Source: Candidatus Kuenenia stuttgartensis (GTDB lineage: Bacteria; Planctomycetota; Phycisphaerae; Phycisphaerales; SM1A02). Taken from it: a stretch of 61,666 nucleotides of DNA. Position 1 is the first letter of the stretch, and each line of letters opens with the position of its first letter. The stretch lies in contig CAMDMA010000020.1 in NCBI GenBank assembly GCA_945902075.1, positions 1 to 61,666 on the forward strand, read 5' to 3'. A program made the position numbers and the translations under genes. Below, one piece after another: positions 16,441-24,905 of the stretch. The notes below the pieces were generated by a model that saw only the letters and a list, made by a program, of their open reading frames with translations, ran no database searches and was not told the DNA's origin.

Positions 16441-19400
16441 ATGGCCACCAGTCCGCACACGCCCCTCAATAGCCCGACCCGATTGATCATTGGGCCAGAC
16501 GCAAACTTGCTTGATCGAAATCTCCAGTCACTTGGGGAGCGGAATCTTGATGTTGCGAACGCGATCCGAGCTGCGACACCCGCTCAGGTCGAGTGGAGCA
16601 TTGCTGCGGATGGCTCTCGGGTGGCGACCCTCGATGGCCGCGCACTCGCCTCGCGTCATCAGCCACGCACGGAGGCAGTCAATTTCGCTGATGCCACCGA
16701 CCTCCGCGATCGTGCTGTCATCGTCGTGCTTGGATTTGGGCTTGGCTATCACGTGATGGAGTTTTGCGAGCGGCTTGGGCGGTCCGGACTTGTGGTGGTT
16801 CTTGAGCCGGATATTGCCTTGTTGCGGGCCGTGCTCGCGGAGATTGATTGCACAGTTGCATTCAATAAGGCAAACATTTTGTTCTTCCGAGGTGACGAAC
16901 AGGCCGGCAGATATGCCGAGCGATTTGCTGGAACCGAGGGCGTACTCATCCAGGGCGTCCAGCTCGTTGAGCATCCCGCGAGTCGATCTCGTGTCGCGCC
17001 CTTTGCAAAAGAATTCGCGCAGTGCATCACCGAAACGGTGCGCGGTGCCCGCGTCACGGCCGCGACAGGACTTGCGCGGAGCGCCCAAACAATCCGCTCA
17101 ATCCTCGGCAATGCACGTCACTACATCGGAGGAGAAGGACTCGCGCCGATCGAGGGAATCGCGAAGGGTCGCCTCGGCATCGTCGTGAGCGCGGGGCCCA
17201 GTCTTCGGCGAAATCTACACCTCCTCGCAGCACCCGGTGTGCGCGAGCACTGTGTGATCGTTGCCACGCAGACAGTACTGAAACCGCTACTTGCCGAGGG
17301 AATCAAGCCACACTTTGTCGCCGCGCTCGATTGGCATCGCATTTCAAAGCGTTTTTATGAAGGTTTGCGAGAGAAGGATGTCGCAGAGACGACGCTGGTC
17401 CTCGACCCGCAGGCCAATGCCGTCATCGCAGCGAGTTACCCCGGACCGATCCGAACCATCGCAGCGCCACATCTTGACGCACTGCTCGGACCGCTCGCGC
17501 GCGACATGGGTCGACTCCCCGCAGGCGCGACTGTTGCCCACCTCTGCTACCAGATCGCGCGTTATCTCGGCTGCGATCCTGTAGCGATGATCGGACAGGA
17601 TCTCGGATTCACCGATGGTGTCTACTACGCGCGCGGAACTGCAATCGATGAAGTGTGGGCACCCGAGCTAAATCCGTTCAACACGATGGAAAATCTTGAG
17701 TGGTCGCGTATTGCACGCCATCGCTCGCATCTCGTGAAACGACGCGATGTCCACGGGAAGTCGATTTTTACGGATGCGCAGATGGAGACATATCTGCAGC
17801 GATTTGAGTACTTTTTCTTGCAGGACGAGCGGCGTGGGTTGCGCACGATCGATGCCACGGAGGGCGGTGTCCGGAAGTCCGGCACTGAAGTGCTCACGCT
17901 CGCGGAGACGCTTGCCGCGTATGCAACCGAGTGCGTTCCAGAGATTCCTCTTGCATCGCGCACTGTTGATGAAGGCCGAATCAAGCTGGCTTCAAAGCGA
18001 CTGCGAGAGGTTGAGGAAGATGTGCGTGTCATCCGAACCGCATCGAAACGGACAGGCGATGCGCTCGCGCAGTTCACCGGTGCGACGCCGCGTTCAGAGC
18101 CTGAAGAAAAGCTATGGAAGACGATCGAGAGTGAGCGTGGCAAAGTTTCGCAGCGACTTGAAACACTGAGAATTCTCGACGAGTTCAGTCAAGTTGGTGT
18201 ACTCAAGCGGGCCAAGGCTGATCGGCGCATTGAGCAAACTCGTGACATTGCAGCCGGGGAGAAGCAGCGACTTCAATTCGAGCGCGATCTCGTCAATGTG
18301 CGTTGGATTGAGGAGACTGCAGACGAGTACCTCTCCATGCTCGCCGCAGCAATTGCGCGTCTTGAGTGCCGTGATGGATCTCGTGCAACGCTCGTCGAGG
18401 ATGATGAAGCGATTGTGGCCGCGAAGGTTGACGGCGCACTTGGTCGTGCGCTCGGTGAATCTGGTGTCGCCGTTCAAGTGCGCGCTGCGTTTATTGTTCC
18501 AATCGATCCGTGGCGAGGTGGACTCGGAACTCCGCGAAGCCTCGCAGAAACGATCGCAGGGCGACCGGTCATTCAGTGGACCTTGGAACGGCTCGGTCGA
18601 TCGCATGAGGCCGTTTCAATCGTGCTTCTGGTCCCTGAGGGGTATGACATCGATGGCTTACTCGACCGAAAGCGTATTGGGTTGCCGATCGAGATCCATC
18701 GCACAGAGGGCTCGCCGTTTGGACCGGAGCGCACGGCGATCGCGGCGGCAAGATTGTGGAGCGATAGTTCATGGAGAGGCGGCATCGCCGGGCTCACCTG
18801 CTACGACGAGATTCTCGCTGCACGCGCGTCGGTCGCGGCAATGGAGCGCTTCGGAATCACAGCAGCGATTCTTGTGGGCCCAGACTGGCCGCTTGTTTCA
18901 GTGACCGGAGAGATTGGCTGCGACGCATTGGTCCGTCGCCACCGTACCCGGCCTGAACTCTTACGCGTCGTCTTTGATCAATCACCACCTGGGCTTTCGG
19001 GCATTGTGATTGAGCGTTCGCTGATGCAGGAACTTGCCCGTGGGGGGCGACACGCCTCCATCGGATGGATGCTCGCGTATGAGCCGTCACGCCCACAACA
19101 GGATCCAATCTCGAAAGATATCTGCGTCCAAATCGACCACGTTGTCCGAAGATCGTTTGTGCGAGGGATCTTCGATACGCCGCGCAATATGACACGTATG
19201 CGCCGTGCGATCGAGCCGGGGCTCAGCGAGCATGGAGGTGGTATTGCGGATATCGATCCAATCTCTGCGGTCAAGATGTTGGAGCACCAACTCTTCGACA
19301 CGGTTCCGTACTACACGCCGCAGCAGTTGATTGTCGAGTTAAATACTGGCCGCCAGGGTTCAGGTGCGTCAAGTCCGCATCGCATGGGCTCGGTACAACG

Positions 19401-20157
19401 CGCCGTTATGACGGAGCGAAGATTTGCCAAAATCGTTGAGCAAGTTGCGGAGAGTCGAGACTGTGTGATGACTTTCGCTGGTGCTGGAGATCCACTCCTC
19501 CATCCGGACGTTGCAAATTTTGTCCGTATGGCGAAGAGCGCGGGGGTTCGAGGGGTGCACGTTCGCACGGAGCTCGTCGCTGATGCGGCAACAATCGCTT
19601 CGATCATTGAAGCCGGCGTTGATGCGATTAGTGTTGAACTTGATGCGGACACCAGCGAAACGTATCGACGCATGCATGGAGTGAATCGGTTTCAAGACGT
19701 CATCGCAAACATTGAGCGGATTTTCTCGGCGCGCCAGCTGTTCGCGGGTACCGGTGGAACTGCGTATGCCGTCCCGTGGATCGTGCCTCGACTTCAGCGT
19801 CGCCTTGAAAGCTACGAAGACATTGACACATTCTTTGATCGCTGGCAGCACATCCTTGGAACGGCGGTGATTGAGGGTGCTCCACCATTTGAAGATTCCG
19901 CGGAGAATCCGTCGGTTCCCCTTGCAAGCGCGCTATCTCCATCATCAGCGATGTGGCGTGAGATGTTGCGGAGGATGCTTATTTTGTCCGACGGGTCGGT
20001 CCCCTTGTCAGAACTTGATCTTCGCGGGGATCGGATTTTTGGTCATGTTGATCGTGGGCCGATGTTGCAGTTGTGGCGCGATCTTGTTGCGCGACGAAAG
20101 CAGATTCGTCGCGATAGCGGCGAGGGTCACCAAGATTTGAGGACAAGGACGCCATGA
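16441..20157 (+). CDS. Maf/DUF115 glycosyltransferase fused to a nucleotidyltransferase-like and a cysteine-less radical SAM/SPASM-like region
   Basis: A 1238-residue multidomain protein heading the nonulosonic-acid operon. Residues about 90-130 hold a Rossmann-like VLGFGLGYHVMEF. Residues about 220-400 form the DUF115/MAF_flag10 region (GIVVSAGPSLRRNL, DWHRISKRFYEGL, AMIGQDLGFTDGVYYARG), the family that transfers nonulosonic acids to flagellin. A charged helical linker spans about 500-680. Residues about 682-880 resemble a cytidylyltransferase (IPV-type strand, RGGLGTPRSLAETIAGRPVI). From about 957 the order follows radical SAM: a strand at the cluster position, GAGDPLLHP at about 1014-1022, GVDAISVELD, then a SPASM-like end (MLILSDGSVPLSELDLRG, about 1179-1196). 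The CxxxCxxC positions are Gly970, Ser974 and Ser977, so no 4Fe-4S cluster is expected. The start lacks an SD; ATG 16303 is an alternative. Confidence 0.8.
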   Translation: MATSPHTPLNSPTRLIIGPDANLLDRNLQSLGERNLDVANAIRAATPAQVEWSIAADGSRVATLDGRALASRHQPRTEAVNFADATDLRDRAVIVVLGFGLGYHVMEFCERLGRSGLVVVLEPDIALLRAVLAEIDCTVAFNKANILFFRGDEQAGRYAERFAGTEGVLIQGVQLVEHPASRSRVAPFAKEFAQCITETVRGARVTAATGLARSAQTIRSILGNARHYIGGEGLAPIEGIAKGRLGIVVSAGPSLRRNLHLLAAPGVREHCVIVATQTVLKPLLAEGIKPHFVAALDWHRISKRFYEGLREKDVAETTLVLDPQANAVIAASYPGPIRTIAAPHLDALLGPLARDMGRLPAGATVAHLCYQIARYLGCDPVAMIGQDLGFTDGVYYARGTAIDEVWAPELNPFNTMENLEWSRIARHRSHLVKRRDVHGKSIFTDAQMETYLQRFEYFFLQDERRGLRTIDATEGGVRKSGTEVLTLAETLAAYATECVPEIPLASRTVDEGRIKLASKRLREVEEDVRVIRTASKRTGDALAQFTGATPRSEPEEKLWKTIESERGKVSQRLETLRILDEFSQVGVLKRAKADRRIEQTRDIAAGEKQRLQFERDLVNVRWIEETADEYLSMLAAAIARLECRDGSRATLVEDDEAIVAAKVDGALGRALGESGVAVQVRAAFIVPIDPWRGGLGTPRSLAETIAGRPVIQWTLERLGRSHEAVSIVLLVPEGYDIDGLLDRKRIGLPIEIHRTEGSPFGPERTAIAAARLWSDSSWRGGIAGLTCYDEILAARASVAAMERFGITAAILVGPDWPLVSVTGEIGCDALVRRHRTRPELLRVVFDQSPPGLSGIVIERSLMQELARGGRHASIGWMLAYEPSRPQQDPISKDICVQIDHVVRRSFVRGIFDTPRNMTRMRRAIEPGLSEHGGGIADIDPISAVKMLEHQLFDTVPYYTPQQLIVELNTGRQGSGASSPHRMGSVQRAVMTERRFAKIVEQVAESRDCVMTFAGAGDPLLHPDVANFVRMAKSAGVRGVHVRTELVADAATIASIIEAGVDAISVELDADTSETYRRMHGVNRFQDVIANIERIFSARQLFAGTGGTAYAVPWIVPRLQRRLESYEDIDTFFDRWQHILGTAVIEGAPPFEDSAENPSVPLASALSPSSAMWREMLRRMLILSDGSVPLSELDLRGDRIFGHVDRGPMLQLWRDLVARRKQIRRDSGEGHQDLRTRTP

Positions 20158-20876
20158 GCGATTGCACGAACGACAGCGAAGTTCTTGCGGTGGTGATAGG
20201 TCGTGCCGGGAGTAAGGGACTTCCGCGAAAAAATGCACTTCCTGTTGCGGGAATTGCGATGATCGCTCACACAATCCGATTTGCGCACGCGTCAACGCGC
20301 ATCTCTCGTGTCGTTGTTTCAACCGATGGCGAGGAGATCGCAGCGATCGCGCGCCAGGAGGGAGTCGACGTACTCCTGCGACCGGAGAGTCTTTCGAGTG
20401 ATACCGCGACCGTCGATGCCGCAGTACGACATGCGGTTGAGGCGAGCGGCTCACAAGCGAAGATGATCGTCATTCTCTATGGAAACGTGCCAGTTCGTCC
20501 AGCCGATCTCGCGGATCGAGCAATCGCTCGGCTTCGTGAGAGCGGTGCGGACAGCGTTCAGAGTTACTATCGCGTTGGTAAGACGCATCCGTACTGGATG
20601 TCGAGGATCGGTGTCGACGGTCGGATCTCGCAGTTTGTCGAGAATCAAATCTATCGCCGACAGGAACTGCCGCCATTGTTTATGCCTGATGGCGGTGTCA
20701 TCGCGGTGACTCGCGCCAGTCTCTTTGATGTCCGCGATGGTGAGCCGCATGCATTCTTCGGGCGCGACCGCAGAGGTATCGAAACCAACGAGGGTGACGT
20801 GATCGATGTCGATAGTGCGCTTGATCTTGCTGTCGCCGAAGCGATTCTCCGACATCGCGAGGGAGTGTCTGCATGA
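20154..20876 (+). CDS. neuA: CMP-nonulosonic acid synthetase (cytidylyltransferase, NeuA type)
   Basis: A 240-residue enzyme predicted to activate a nonulosonic acid with CTP. The nucleotide-binding signature is VIGRAGSKGLPRKN (about residues 15-28), and VVVSTDGEEIAAIA and LLRPESLSSDTATV follow as in NeuA. The Asp pair in NEGDVIDVDSALDL is at the usual metal-binding place. Its ATG overlaps the stop of the fusion gene by 4 nt (ATGA), and its own stop overlaps neuB the same way. The exact sugar (sialic, legionaminic, pseudaminic) cannot be read from sequence alone. Confidence 0.9.
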   Translation: MSDCTNDSEVLAVVIGRAGSKGLPRKNALPVAGIAMIAHTIRFAHASTRISRVVVSTDGEEIAAIARQEGVDVLLRPESLSSDTATVDAAVRHAVEASGSQAKMIVILYGNVPVRPADLADRAIARLRESGADSVQSYYRVGKTHPYWMSRIGVDGRISQFVENQIYRRQELPPLFMPDGGVIAVTRASLFDVRDGEPHAFFGRDRRGIETNEGDVIDVDSALDLAVAEAILRHREGVSA

Positions 20877-21922
20877 ATATGAATCCAGAACCATTCTTTC
20901 TCGGTGGTCGTGAGGTCGCACCCGGACGCACGCCGTTTGTCATCGCTGAGATCGGCGTGAATCACGATGGGAACATCGAGCGCGCCCGTGAACTCGTTCA
21001 TGCAGCTCGCGCAGCTGGTGCAGATGCGGCAAAATTTCAGATGTTTGACGCATCGATGTTGATGTCGCTCGATTCTGTACTTGCTGTCTATCAGCGCGAA
21101 CGCGGCGCTCGGGATCCCCGCGAATTGCTGCAAGGTCTCCAACTTGATCCGTACGAGCTCGGAAGACTTGCAGAGGAATGCGTTTCGATCGGTATTGTGC
21201 CAATGGTGACCGTTTTTTCATTGCCGCTTGTCCAAGTCGCTCGCGAGCAGGGGTGGCATGCGTTCAAGATGGCATCCCCAGATCTCGTGAATCTGCCGCT
21301 TCTCCGTGCGATTGCAGAGTTGGGAAAGCCAATGGTGGTCTCAACTGGTGCGGCGATGCGAGAAGAAGTTGTACAGGCAGCGAATTGGCTTGCAGATGTG
21401 CGTCAACTTGCGTTTTTACAGTGCACCTCGAGTTACCCAACGCCTGATGATCACGCAGCGATTGGTGGAATGCACGAGATACGTTTGCTCGCGCGGCGAA
21501 TTGTTGGTTACAGCGACCACACTGCAGTTGTGGACTCTGGTGGTATCGCAGTAGCCGCAGGTGCTTGTATTCTGGAGAAGCATCTGACCTACGACCGCGC
21601 GGCTCCGGGTCCGGACCACGCAGCGAGCCTTGATCCTGCGCAATTCGGTGCGTATGTCGCGCTCGCGCGTCGTGCTGCTCGCATGATCGGTGCTCACACA
21701 AAAGAGTTGCAGGAAGTTGAGCGGGATGTTCGGCGGGTGAGCCGTCAATCGCTTGTCGCTACGCATGATCTTGTGGCGGGGAGCGTTCTTGCACAGACAG
21801 ATCTCTGCGTGAAACGCCCAGGAACAGGGATTTCTGCGAGTCTGCTGCATTCGATCGTTGGTCGAACCCTTGCACGTGCGGTGGCTGCAGATCGAGTGCT
21901 CATGGCTGAGGATCTCGCGTGA
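20873..21922 (+). CDS. neuB: N-acetylneuraminate synthase-like (NeuB/SpsE family)
   Basis: A 349-residue TIM-barrel synthase that condenses phosphoenolpyruvate with an N-acetyl amino sugar. Features: FVIAEIGVNHDGNIERA near residue 22, ADAAKFQMFD with the PEP-contact Lys, AFKMASPDLVNLPLL, VSTGAAMREEV, LQCTSSYPTP and GYSDHT (metal/PEP site). The C-terminal 60 residues (SRQSLVATHDLVAGSVL...KRPGTGISASLLHSIVGRTL) are the antifreeze-like SAF domain that closes the active site. ATGA overlap with neuA and GTGA overlap with neuC indicate translational coupling. Confidence 0.93.
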   Translation: MNMNPEPFFLGGREVAPGRTPFVIAEIGVNHDGNIERARELVHAARAAGADAAKFQMFDASMLMSLDSVLAVYQRERGARDPRELLQGLQLDPYELGRLAEECVSIGIVPMVTVFSLPLVQVAREQGWHAFKMASPDLVNLPLLRAIAELGKPMVVSTGAAMREEVVQAANWLADVRQLAFLQCTSSYPTPDDHAAIGGMHEIRLLARRIVGYSDHTAVVDSGGIAVAAGACILEKHLTYDRAAPGPDHAASLDPAQFGAYVALARRAARMIGAHTKELQEVERDVRRVSRQSLVATHDLVAGSVLAQTDLCVKRPGTGISASLLHSIVGRTLARAVAADRVLMAEDLA

Positions 21923-23055
21923 GGCGGATCGCAGTTGTCACCGGCACTCGCGCGGAATGGGGCCTGCTCGCGCCGGTTTGTGATGCGATTCGATCTCGTA
22001 CCGATCTCATACTTGAGCTCTGCGCGGGCGGTGCACACCTCCTCTCGCAGTCTTCTGGCGCGGCACCGACTATTGCGGAGGTCGAAGCGTTTCGACACCA
22101 GAGGCTGCATCGGTTCTCCATGCAGTTTGACGGGGAAAGTGGTCGCAGCGCGGATGCATTGGCACTCGGTCGTGGTGTGACCCAGTGCGCGACGATTTTT
22201 GCCAACATTGCTCCGGACATCGTCGTCGTGCTCGGTGATCGCATTGAAGCTTTTGCGGCTGCAAGTGCAGCTTCTATTGCCGGAATTCGTGTCGCCCACA
22301 TTCATGGCGGAGATCGTGCAGAGGGGGTGGCCGACGAGGCGATGCGTCATGCGATCACAAAGCTTGCGCATATTCATTTTCCTGCGAGCGAAGAGAGTGC
22401 ATGGCGTATTGAGCGGATGGGTGAAAATCCGCGAAGCATCCATCTTGTCGGTTCGCCCGCGATTGACGCGCTGGCGTCGATTCCAGTTGCCACTGACGCT
22501 GAACACCGTGCGTGTGGTTCGCCGGACTACATATTCCTCATGCACCCAGTTGGCCGGAGTAATGAGGCCGAGGAGGTTGATGCGCGTGTCGTGCTCGAAG
22601 CGTTGTGTGCGCGCGGGCGCGTCCTCGCGCTTTCGCCAAACTCAGATCCTGGACGTGATGGCATCGCGCGTGCGATCGCGGTTCAGTCTTCGCGTGGCGA
22701 TCGAGTGTGTGGCATGGCGTATCTTTCACGCGCACAATTTGTTGGCTTACTTCAGCATCCGCGAGTGCAGGCGATTGTTGGGAATTCGAGCGCTGGACTC
22801 ATTGAGTGTGCTGCGCTTCGAGTTCGGGCCATCAATCTTGGTTCACGCCAAAATGGAAGAGAAAGGGCGGGAAACGTCATCGAGCTTCCGTTGGCAACGA
22901 CTGATGCTGCCCTCGCTGCTCTTGACAGTCTCCCGACAATGATGCCGAATGGAAAGCATCCGTTCGGTGACGGCGGCGCTGCGCCGCGCATTGCTGAGTT
23001 GCTCGCCCATTGCGATTTTTCGCAGCATCCGTGCACGAAACGCAACATGTACTAG
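21919..23055 (+). CDS. neuC: UDP-N-acetylglucosamine 2-epimerase, hydrolysing type (NeuC family)
   Basis: A 378-residue GT-B fold enzyme that should release an N-acetylmannosamine-type sugar from a UDP-HexNAc for NeuB. The start MRRIAVVTGTRAEWGLLAPV is the family signature (Trp replaces the usual Tyr after AE). IAPDIVVVLGDRIEAFAAA, VAHIHGGDRAEGVADEAMRHAI, and the UDP-binding IVGNSSAGLIECAAL with INLGSRQNGRERAGNVIEL follow. The GTG start overlaps the neuB stop by 4 nt. It is the last gene of the operon; the next gene begins 142 nt further with its own SD. Confidence 0.93.
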   Translation: MRRIAVVTGTRAEWGLLAPVCDAIRSRTDLILELCAGGAHLLSQSSGAAPTIAEVEAFRHQRLHRFSMQFDGESGRSADALALGRGVTQCATIFANIAPDIVVVLGDRIEAFAAASAASIAGIRVAHIHGGDRAEGVADEAMRHAITKLAHIHFPASEESAWRIERMGENPRSIHLVGSPAIDALASIPVATDAEHRACGSPDYIFLMHPVGRSNEAEEVDARVVLEALCARGRVLALSPNSDPGRDGIARAIAVQSSRGDRVCGMAYLSRAQFVGLLQHPRVQAIVGNSSAGLIECAALRVRAINLGSRQNGRERAGNVIELPLATTDAALAALDSLPTMMPNGKHPFGDGGAAPRIAELLAHCDFSQHPCTKRNMY

Positions 23056-23197
23056 TTGTGCGGGCGGGTCCGGTTACCGCGGGGAATCTTCCCGCTTCAA
23101 CGATGTCGACAGGCGCAAAGTCAATCTGGGCGTCGATTGGACCGATCTTCCATCGACGCGGCGTTTCGCGTGGCCAGAGGCCAGAAGGGTTTTTTCC

Positions 23198-24100
23198 ATG
23201 CAATCTGACATGTCGCCCGTCGGTTCTCGCGAGGAGAGCATGCAGATCGCGCATCTCGCGGTCAAGCAACTCAGCCACATTGCGACGTTGCCCGAGGTCA
23301 CGCTTGGGATAATTGAGCTCGTCGAAAACCCCAACTCGAGTGCGCAGGATCTCAACGCGCTCATCGGTCGCGATCCAGCGCTCTCGGCGCGTGTACTCAA
23401 GGTTGTCAACAGCGCTTTTTACGGGCTACCGCGGCAGATCGGCTCGATTAACCGAGCGATCTCATTACTCGGCTTGAACGCCGTCAAGAACATTGCGATC
23501 GCAGCGAGCCTTGCCAAGCTCTTTCGTGGAGGCGCACTCTGCGATCGGTTTGATGCCAAGGATCTTTGGTCCCATTCCATTGCTGTCGCCACCGCTGCGA
23601 AATTGTTGGCAAAAGAAGCACGGATGAGCTCTGGCGATGAGGCGTTTCTCGCTGGGTTGATGCATGACATTGGCATCATGGTTGAGCTGCAATCGGATCG
23701 AGCAAAACTCGTAAAGGTCTTCGGCGATATGCAGTTTGATGGCAGCGGCAATCCACTGATCGATTTTCGTATGGCTGAGCGCGCTGTTTTTGGAGCCGAC
23801 CACGGGCACTTCGGTGAAGCGCTTTGTGAACAGTGGAAGTTTCCGCGATCGCTTGCGCTTGCATGTGGGCATCACCACGATCCCATGCATGCGCCTGCAG
23901 AATCACGCCATATCCCGTGGTTGGTACATGTCGCCGATCGACTTGCAACGGAAGTCGACGGGTTCCGCATGGATATCTTTGATCGCGCCGTGCCTCGTGA
24001 AGCGCTCGAGGCGCTTGGATTGTCTACGGCACAATTAGACTCTGTGCGTTCGCAGTTGGTGGTCGCACTCGACGAAGCGACGGCGACCCTTGCAGTCTGA
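23198..24100 (+). CDS. HDOD domain protein
   Basis: A 300-residue protein that is almost wholly an HDOD domain. Residues 20-110 show the pattern TLPEVTLGIIELVENPNSSA...LIGRDPALSARVLKVVNSAFYG and the QIGSINRAISLLGLNAVKNIA helix. A degenerate HD-like segment GLMHDIGIMVELQ follows, with GHHHDP further on. HDOD proteins usually act in signalling or regulation without phosphohydrolase activity; no extra receiver or GGDEF domain is present. An AGAAGG SD lies about 8 nt before the ATG. It lies behind the neu operon but is separated from it by 142 nt. Confidence 0.9.
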   Translation: MQSDMSPVGSREESMQIAHLAVKQLSHIATLPEVTLGIIELVENPNSSAQDLNALIGRDPALSARVLKVVNSAFYGLPRQIGSINRAISLLGLNAVKNIAIAASLAKLFRGGALCDRFDAKDLWSHSIAVATAAKLLAKEARMSSGDEAFLAGLMHDIGIMVELQSDRAKLVKVFGDMQFDGSGNPLIDFRMAERAVFGADHGHFGEALCEQWKFPRSLALACGHHHDPMHAPAESRHIPWLVHVADRLATEVDGFRMDIFDRAVPREALEALGLSTAQLDSVRSQLVVALDEATATLAV

Positions 24101-24114
24101 TTCTTGGCGCTAGG

Positions 24115-24135
24115 GCATGTATCGGTTCTACATGC
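24115..24135. other. Short inverted repeat between HDOD and Lon-N genes
   Basis: GCATGTA (24115-24121) and TACATGC (24129-24135) form a 7-bp stem with a 7-nt loop. No T-run follows. It could be a weak terminator for the HDOD gene or an operator upstream of the Lon-N promoter at 24153-24158. Confidence 0.35.
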
Positions 24136-24152
24136 AGGTGGACTGAAGTCCC

Positions 24153-24158
24153 TATCAT
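24153..24158 (+). promoter_or_regulatory. -10-like TATCAT, leaderless geometry
   Basis: TATCAT ends exactly 6 nt before the ATG at 24165. No SD site is present. Confidence 0.55.
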
Positions 24159-24164
24159 CGCGCC

Positions 24165-24890
24165 ATGTCCTCGGCTGTTCGTGTCGATTTCTCCCGGCCA
24201 ATCGCCCTCTTTCCCCTGCCGACAGTGGTGGTTCTCCCACACACCGCAGACTGGCTCGTGGCCTTTGAGCCTCGCTATCGCCAGATGGTTGAGGACTGCT
24301 TGCGTGCTCGCATCGATGGCAAGTTGCTCTCTGCGGCACCGCTTGCAATGGCGACCTACTCGGCGCGGCAGTGGAAAGGCGAGCGCATCGGCGAGCCTCC
24401 GCTTCGTCCGGCAGTTTGCGTGGTGAAAATCGTCGACCACCGTGCGCTTCCAGACGGGCGCCACCAGGTGCTGCTCCACGGGGTGAGTCGGGCGCGAATT
24501 GAGGCAGTGTCGGAGCCCGACGGACGACGGCTCTATCGGCTTGGACGGTTGCAGCCTGTTGATGCGCGGTCGGGTTCGTCCCGAAGATTGCCAGCGCTGG
24601 AGGGGGCAATCTCACGTGTACTTGGATCGGGTCAGCTTGCGCGTATGCAGAAGTTTGAGCAATTGCGAGAGTGGATTCGGCAAGGTGCGGTGCCAACGGA
24701 GGTGCTGGTCGAACAGTTGAGTTTCATGCTCGCTCGGGGCGACGATGCCCGCTACGAGCTACTTGCCGAGCCGAGCGGTCGAGTACGGGCGAGGTTTGCC
24801 TTAAGCGAGTTACAACATCTCGCGGATATGCTCTGGCGTGCGTCTGAGCGGAGCCCGATACCCGCTGGTCGCGGCGTACACAGCAATTGA
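24165..24890 (+). CDS. Lon N-terminal (LON substrate-binding) domain protein
   Basis: A 241-residue protein with the LON/PUA-like N-domain only: IALFPLPTVVVLPHT, EPRYRQMVEDCL, PAVCVVKIVDHRALPDGRHQVLLHGVSRARI at residues about 14-120. A helical C-terminal half (QLREWIRQGAV...LEQLSFML, then ARFALSELQHLADMLW) follows. There is no AAA+ or protease part, as is common for stand-alone LON-domain proteins of unknown role, perhaps substrate recruitment. It lies 15 nt from the convergent cyclophilin stop. Confidence 0.88.
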   Translation: MSSAVRVDFSRPIALFPLPTVVVLPHTADWLVAFEPRYRQMVEDCLRARIDGKLLSAAPLAMATYSARQWKGERIGEPPLRPAVCVVKIVDHRALPDGRHQVLLHGVSRARIEAVSEPDGRRLYRLGRLQPVDARSGSSRRLPALEGAISRVLGSGQLARMQKFEQLREWIRQGAVPTEVLVEQLSFMLARGDDARYELLAEPSGRVRARFALSELQHLADMLWRASERSPIPAGRGVHSN

Positions 24891-24905
24891 TGCTTGATTG
24901 ATTTG

